A stretch of DNA of 64,000 nucleotides from Notospermus geniculatus (taxonomy: Eukaryota; Nemertea; Pilidiophora; Heteronemertea; Lineidae): NCBI GenBank assembly GCA_002633025.1, contig NMRB01000013.1, positions 729,902-793,901 on the forward strand, read 5' to 3'. This document shows positions 57,541-64,000 of the stretch, one piece after another. The position numbers and the translations under genes were made by a program. Below the pieces are notes generated by a model. That model had not been told where the DNA came from. It saw only the letters and a program-made list of their open reading frames with translations, and did not search any database. Numbering within the stretch: position 1 is the first letter of the stretch; each line of letters starts with the position of its first letter.

Positions 57541-58783
57541 CACAATGAAAAAGTAAAAATATGTATCGCAATTAGATTTGATAGCCCAGTAAAAAGTAGA
57601 CCTCTTTGTTAGGAGACTGAAAATATTAACAAACGTACTGTACTGCACGTACAGCTTTGTGAAACCTACTGTACCGGCCGTGGGGCAGAAAAGAGATAGT
57701 TAAAACGTATTTGCTTGAGAAGATTCCGTACATGTTTTTTCATTCCCTACATTAGAATTCAATATTGATTACTTCTTGTGATGCACCTGGACCATATCAA
57801 CTGCTGCACTGACAGGCTTTACAGTTCGCACTATTTGCACTTTGTTGCAAATTAAACGTGCAGAGAGGGATACTTGAGTGCATTACAAAATGCAGATTCT
57901 CGCATGTTTGTACTGTTAGCATTAGTCTCATTGGGTAAGAAATGTGTCAAGATGAATGCACCTGATGTACTGGTTTGTCTGCCTCAGTGCAGAAAGTTCA
58001 GGAGTATGAAATAAGTAGTTGAGTAGTATACGTCATCAACTATAATTATAAGCCGCGCTTCCATTACAGCTTTTATATCCGGTCTTAATAGTACCGGTAT
58101 CTATCCACATATAAATAAGACCGGATATTTCACGGCTTCGCACTTCCACTACCGGATTTGANCACAATGAAAAAGTAAAAATATGTATCGCAATTAGATT
58201 TGATAGCCCAGTAAAAAGTAGACCTCTTTGTTAGGAGACTGAAAATATTAACAAACGTACTGTACTGCACGTACAGCTTTGTGAAACCTACTGTACCGGC
58301 CGTGGGGCAGAAAAGAGATAGTTAAAACGTATTTGCTTGAGAAGATTCCGTACATGTTTTTTCATTCCCTACATTAGAATTCAATATTGATTACTTCTTG
58401 TGATGCACCTGGACCATATCAACTGCTGCACTGACAGGCTTTACAGTTCGCACTATTTGCACTTTGTTGCAAATTAAACGTGCAGAGAGGGATACTTGAG
58501 TGCATTACAAAATGCAGATTCTCGCATGTTTGTACTGTTAGCATTAGTCTCATTGGGTAAGAAATGTGTCAAGATGAATGCACCTGATGTACTGGTTTGT
58601 CTGCCTCAGTGCAGAAACTTCAGGAGTATGAAATAAGTAGTTGAGTAGTATACGTCATCAACTATAATTATAAGCCGCGCTTCCATTACAGCTTTTATAT
58701 CCGGTCTTAATAGTACCGGTATCTATCCACATATAAATAAGACCGGATATTTCACGGCTTGCACTCCACTACCGGATTTGAAG
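57541..58783 (+). repeat. 621-bp direct duplication split by a single N at 58162
   Basis: 57541-58161 is repeated at 58163-58783, nearly without differences until the last 30 bases, where a few single-base gaps appear. The N marks the joint. As at 4610, this is the pattern of overlapping contig ends that were not merged. Confidence 0.9.
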
Positions 58784-59085
58784 TTAGTAAGTTCGGCTAC
58801 AGATAGCGATACATGGAGTGAACTGTGCATTTTGTACTTTTGAGCATGTGCAATGTCGCAAGCGATCTAAGCCACCTGTAGCCAAACATAACACTACAAA
58901 TAGACCAGGACTAGGCCTATTGCCATCCACTAGAGAAAACACGGGTCTTGATCCGCATCTAATTTAGATTGGGAGTATACTCAGCACTTATTTAGAACCA
59001 GACTTATTAAACACGGATATCTTGTAATGGAAGCAGAATAAGCCCGGACAAATACCGGCTTTTTCTGTATGGAAGCGCAGCTATA
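58669..59085. mobile_element. Inverted-repeat MITE (TATAGCTGCGCTTCCAT termini)
   Basis: The left end TATAAGCCGCGCTTCCATTA and the right end GGAAGCGCAGCTATA are inverted copies with two or three differences. The inner part has ATCCGGTCTTA and CCGGATATT words. Its left quarter also appears before the N at 58162 (from about 58047) because of the duplication there. Confidence 0.7.
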
Positions 59086-60245
59086 AACGTACAGTAAGAG
59101 CTGTTTAGCTTTTGGGTCAGTCCCACTGGTCATTCCACCATTTGACACTTGATTGGCCGTGGTTGCTAAGTGTGGTGAAATAAAGAAAGAAACAATGGAT
59201 AATGACGCATCAAAGATGATGAACTTTCATCAGACCAGCTTCCCTATATATCAGCTATGGTCTGGAATAGACTAGCACTTGATGAATGTCAACCACGTGG
59301 AATTGACAACCGCCTAAGGTGTGCAATATCTCAAGAAAGCATCCTCTTTGATGTTGTTAGCACATAAGCAGTTTCTTCACCAGTCAAGGAGTTTCCTCCG
59401 CCGTTAGCTGCAGGCACTTGCTGATTGGATCGACAGGTGGATGAACTTACCAAGCGAATTCAATTGGAAATTATCACTCATTGGTTTTCCTCTGTGGGTA
59501 TATTGGCAGTTAATGATGTGGAAAATGTTAAGATATGCTTGATTATGATCGTGAGTTTATTGGACACGATTGAGCTGAAAAATTAAACTAAACTGACTTT
59601 GTAAGAAAAGGATGTCTCCTGTCTGTTTTACAGTTGTTGCCACTGCCAGGAATTGGTGTATGGCGTAGTCTGATCTTGTACCGAAGACATCTTGAAAGAG
59701 ACAATCAAGCCCTTTTCCCCTCTTCATTCACCGTTGAAGTGCCAAGAATTGGCTTCCTTCACATTATGCCATTCTTACTCTGGCAAACCTAGCCTCTCAG
59801 TCTACCTCCACCTTCAGACTGTCATTGACTGGGGAAGACATTTCACCATTGCGAGGCATTTTCCCATTTGCTTTCCCTGCTGGTCTGGCATTCCTAATAC
59901 TTGTAAGTACCTCATAAGATTTGCTTCCCGGAATGTTGATTGTGAAATGGCACTCTAATGACATCTTTATTATCCTTACATTTCAGATTCAAAATCCATT
60001 ACATGTCTTTGTTTTGTCACTATTCTAACTCTCCATTCTATCAAATTGATAAGAATGAGCCTCTGAGGTGGTGTAGTGCATGCCATGTTATCCTCATCCA
60101 GTCTCCCTTGCAGCTTCAGCGATCATCGTGAGAAGACCCAACCTCAAGGGAGCGATCCACTTGCGTTGCTCATTCTTGGTCATTTTCAATAAGGCTCAAT
60201 ACGTATCCGTGATATTCATGCACTTTCACCATCCTTTCATTCCAG
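59086..60245. other. Intron upstream of the zinc-finger exon
   Basis: Ends in the CATTCCAG acceptor of the exon at 60246. A plus-strand frame at 59692-59958 is open but not recognisable. Confidence 0.5.
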
Positions 60246-63200
60246 CTGAGACAGGACCGCCAGCATTAGTACCCAAATGTCTCGTTTGTGGAGATAAATC
60301 ATCAGGAGTGCATTATGGTGTGTTGGCCTGCGAGGGATGCAAGGTGAGTAGTCTAGTGAGGCTGTCAGCAGTAAAAGCCTGCATAGCAAGATTTATTTAG
60401 ATTGCTGGTAGCTTTCCGTCTGTAACAAAAGCCATCACTCCTGTGCGTGGGGAGTGTGATCGGATACTCAATACAAAAGCCATTGTCTTCGACAGACTAT
60501 CCCCTGACCACTTCAGAAAGAAAAACGATGAAATGCCCTGGCCAGATTCGAGGTGGAACAAACATTGCTTATTGCTCCACCTACGTATCAAAACAACTCC
60601 ATGCTCCTGTACTTTAGGCTTTCTACTGTCAGTGGAAAACTAACCAGAAAACCAGACAGTTTATGCATTATTTATTGGTATTTCTCCGCAAACACTTTGA
60701 AATACCCCATAGAAGCAGAGATGATTTAGTTGAAGTGTTATGGCAGTTTGCATGATAGATAGCTCTGAGGCCCATTTCCAGTGAGAAATCCAGCCGAACA
60801 CACAAAGGACAACACTCCGCAGAGTCCTGTATGGATGGTGGATTAATCGGTGATGTGCTATTGGGCATTGGTTGCCTGAACATTGAATTCCTGCTGTGGC
60901 TTATTGGTATTGCTTTGATCTGAAAGCCCCACAAAAAATGCTGTACCTTGTAAAGAAACCTACCGGATATTTTTTATACTGTACATGGTATGGTTCCTGC
61001 TCAGACCTCAGAATTAGTGATTATGGGGTCATTAATCCTGGCTGGAGACAAAAAATAATAATAATAAGTTGATTCTCCATGCCATAACTAATCTTTCTTG
61101 TTTAATTGTGGCCAACTCTTGTTTTAATAATGAAATCCTAAAGTAATTGACAGCATTAATTCAAAGCAATATTTGCCATGTGAGAATCATAAAATTTCAG
61201 AAGCCTGACATATTGTCTCAATACTGCTTCCAGAGGATCCTGAGTTTTTCAGGCAAATCTAAATTAATCACTTTTATGTATGTATGTTGATCTCAAAGGT
61301 TACACTTTGGTTGACTTTGATGCTCAGAGTCTGTGTGATTGATTCCTTCATCTGCTGTGCAGTCAAAGAATCAGGAAAGAAAGCTGTCTCTTAGAAGACG
61401 TCAGAACAGAACTTTGGAAAATCATCAAAGAAAAATGTTAATGGAAGCCATACTGTGATTTGTGTGGTTGATTACGATCAAAGCTAACAGAAAGTGAAGA
61501 TTAACTGATTTCTGTCTGCAGATCTGTATTGAGACATTCAGATCTCGTTACAGATTTCTACACACTGTTTCATCTGTGTTAAATGCGTTGAAGTTGGAAT
61601 GCTAGATCAAATTGGTGCTATTAATTTCTGTGCATTATTTTGTGTTGCCCTTTAATTTTCATGATGTCTGTCAGAATCTGTCTCCTTATGAAATGACTGC
61701 TCAAGAAAATTTATAACACCACCGCTGTCTAATGAATTTTTGTTTCAACATATCTCTGGGCTGAAATCTCAATTACTTCTTCAATTTGATTGTATCTGTT
61801 AGCCGCAGGTCATATATTAAGTGCTTTATTGCATATTACACTGGAGGGGCGTCTTTGACGCTGTATATCAGAAAGCAAAGCAGTGTCATAAATTCCAAGA
61901 AAGAACAATTATTTTCAGCAAGTATTGAAAAGTTAAATGACCCAATTTATATTGTCAGTGGTTCAGTGCTCATGTGCAGTTCTTTACTTCATTCCATTTT
62001 AGTGCTTTTGTGCCATTCTCAATGACATTTTCATTTATTATTGTCATTTGAGTACCATCCCATACTTCAGGAAGGACCCACGGCTTCTCCAGGAAATTGT
62101 GTCTTCACTTGCAGGATCTGGATACATTTGTCATTTGTAAATGTGTGCTAAAATCATTGGTCAAGACATCTTGCCTCCATTTTGCTGAAAGTTTGAAGCA
62201 TCAATCTCCGAGTCATTCTGCTAGCAGGGTGTTTTCCCTATGGTTGTTTTTATCATCACTTTGTATTTACAGGGCTTCTTCCGGAGAGCATTACAAGACA
62301 TAGGTGATCCTGGCCGACGGAAATGTTATTATGAAAAAAACTGTGAAATCACTGTTCAAACAAGAAATCGGTGCCAATATTGCAGGCTGCAAAAATGCAT
62401 TGCGTTGGGTATGTCTAGATCAGGTACGTATAAACAAAACTGGTTTGACATGTCTGAATTTTCTTCGATGCTGCTGTTAATAATTCCTTCGAATGCCAAT
62501 TTCCTTTCTGTGAACCTGTCATTGACTGGTCCTGTTATTGACCTTCAGGGCCTGGCCATCCTTCAGTGGAGGCCCGCTGCATGTTCTGCTCATTGAGCCC
62601 AGAACGTTTAATTCATCTGACTGTTGAGAGTTTTGAAGTGACTGCTGATCAGACGTGTTCTCTCTTGACAGATCACTGGACAAATATACTCAGGAACTAA
62701 ATAAGATCTGTTGGTATCGTTTTGTATTTGTCAGTCTTTGATGAAGTCAAACAATTGGGGTGCTGATTAGTAGGTCTACATTGACGCTTTTATATTTCTC
62801 TTGTTGATTTTCGTACAAGAATAGGCAGGAACAGCCACTTTTATGGAAGAATTCATTTGCGGGTGTTAGGGCCTGAAGGTAGTAAGAAGCTCTGCTGTAG
62901 GCCTAAATCACCAGGATATGGGAGTCAGGGGCTTGCAATTCAGGTTATGACTTTGCCCCATGAGCTAAATTACTTTGTTATTGTTCCTCCGATCGTATTT
63001 CTCCATCAAGAAGACAGGAAAATGCCTTTCTTTGTCAGAAGATAATACCCAGATCCCAAGTTATCTTTCTCAAATGACAAATGGTAATGTTCCTGGAAGT
63101 CTTGTCCTTTGATGATTCTATGCGGGCGACACTAACTATTTATGGTGAAATGAGAAGGTCAGGTGGTGAGAACTGCTAATATCATCACACCCATGAAAGG

Positions 63201-64000
63201 ACCCTCGGGGATACCGCTCAGGAGTTGACTGACCTGACCACATTTTAGTATCGTCATTCCTACTGTGAACTCCAACATTTTGCAGCCTTAATTGTCCCCA
63301 GTTGGTTGAATGAGAGTACCCAAATACGTGATCTTATCTGGGAAAACGAGGCACAAGTCTCCCAGGGGGAAATGGTTAATGATTATTCTAGTGGGGACTT
63401 GTGCCTGGTTTTCCCAGGCTGGGTCACATGTTGTGTGTAACAACTGGAACTGTTGGCTGGGTAAGTTTTTGTGATCATCAAGAATCAGCATTTTTGCATA
63501 TCATAATCATACAGTTTTATCTTGCATCGCTTCAGCTGCCAAACTTGGTCGCAGGTCACGGAAGATGCGTGAAATGATTGAAGAAGCAATGAGAACGATT
63601 GAAGACTCTCAAAGTGCTCAAGCATTACACGGATTACTAACGCTAAAGACGGAATCATCTCCTACAAATTTCCCGGCATTATTGAAAGCAGTCAGTCAGC
63701 AACGTTCAGCATCTACTGCATCGGGCATTGATACATTAGTCTCAGCTGGTCTTAAGACAGAAGTCCAGGATGCAAAAGTGACCTCAACTGGAACTGAAAC
63801 GACAGACACTAGCACTAGTACAACTACAAGTACTTCAGTCACAATAAGTCAGCAACCGGTTCAGACCTTTGCAGACCGGCCAAAGCCTGGTGTTACGTTA
63901 TTAAATCGTTTGCAACAAGCTCCAAATCTGGTGACTAACCCTGGGGTCGTGGAGTTTTTCTTACAAATGCAAGCACGATCAAACATGTCTAATATGATCT
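60246..64000 (+). CDS. Nuclear receptor: DNA-binding domain, hinge, start of ligand-binding region (3' partial)
   Basis: Ligand-type transcription factor of the nuclear receptor superfamily. Exon 60246-60343 holds the first zinc finger ([15 protein letters not shown]-box CEGCK), exon 62273-62423 the second finger (four Cys, [12 protein letters not shown]) with LGMSRS, and exon 63536 onward the C-terminal extension ([12 protein letters not shown]), a Ser/Thr-rich hinge and the beginning of the next domain, open to the window end. Phases agree (0, then 1) and borders are GT-AG. All eight zinc ligands are present. The intron right after CEGCK is the classic position in this superfamily. P-box and CTE resemble subfamily 1 (ROR/E78/PPAR-like) receptors and fit binding to AGGTCA extended half-sites. 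Between GFFRR and the next Cys there are 12 residues (including GDPGRR), longer than usual. I cannot assign a subfamily; an invertebrate NR1-like or NR8-like orphan is the best guess. Confidence 0.93.
60344..62272. other. Intron between the two zinc-finger exons
   Basis: 1.9 kb, GTGAGT to TTTACAG. No repeat ends or coding frame recognised. Confidence 0.8.
62424..63535. other. Intron before the hinge exon
   Basis: 1.1 kb, GTACGT to CTTCAG. Includes a short inverted pair (about 63351-63373 and 63392-63420, with GACTTGTGCC and CCAGGC words). No gene. Confidence 0.6.

Noticed and set aside
1-64000. CRISPR arrays, operons or prokaryotic mobile elements
   Set aside because: The DNA is animal nuclear sequence with spliced genes; no regular spacer arrays or bacterial gene clusters are present.

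Overview
This window reads as nuclear DNA of a marine invertebrate deuterostome, most likely an echinoderm or other ambulacrarian. The evidence is vertebrate-like but intron-rich genes, abundant TAGGCCTA-type words, many short inverted-repeat transposons, and an assembly that keeps heterozygous haplotypes side by side. Species assignment is inference. Most short open frames are chance frames inside introns; the real genes were found by splicing short exons with matching phases.

Layout. (1) 107-4505, plus strand: nearly all of IFT70/TTC30, a TPR subunit of the intraflagellar transport B complex; only the first exon lies off the left edge. Its last two exons are repeated after a single N at 4610. 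(2) 5182-8053: intergenic, with an inverted-repeat element whose core is telomere-like and a second large hairpin repeat. (3) 8054-15253, plus strand: a complete protein disulfide isomerase (P4HB/PDIA1 type) with signal peptide, two CGHC thioredoxin domains, acidic tail and KDEL. It has an ER-stress-like promoter element, a GC-AG intron holding a SINE, a possible 15-nt microexon, and a duplicated exon block. (4) 16952-24095, minus strand: complete FERRY3 (C12orf4), a subunit of the Rab5/mRNA FERRY complex, in 12 coding exons (546 residues). A 744-base assembly gap lies in its last intron. It is tail-to-tail with P4HB. (5) 24149-24785: a divergent promoter region with a perfect 61-nt palindrome. 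(6) 24786-64000, plus strand: a nuclear receptor gene. Two N-terminal exons (24786-24888, 26984-27079) are followed by about 33 kb of intron and then the DNA-binding-domain exons at 60246-60343 and 62273-62423. The hinge and start of the ligand-binding region (63536 on) run off the right edge. Another phase-compatible ATG exon at 52488-52551 suggests an alternative promoter.

The 33-kb intron is a transposon graveyard: at least seven inverted-repeat DNA elements, one with a perfect 9-bp target duplication, plus minisatellite and hairpin repeats, a cluster of nuclear-receptor half-sites, and a possible small nested gene on the minus strand near 28.1-28.5 kb. Three single-N junctions (4610, 30226, 58162) are flanked by near-identical sequence on both sides and are best explained as unmerged haplotype contig ends.

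The genes do not form one pathway: cilium transport, ER oxidative folding, endosomal mRNA transport and transcription. The shared divergent promoter of FERRY3 and the receptor is the only arrangement that hints at linked regulation.
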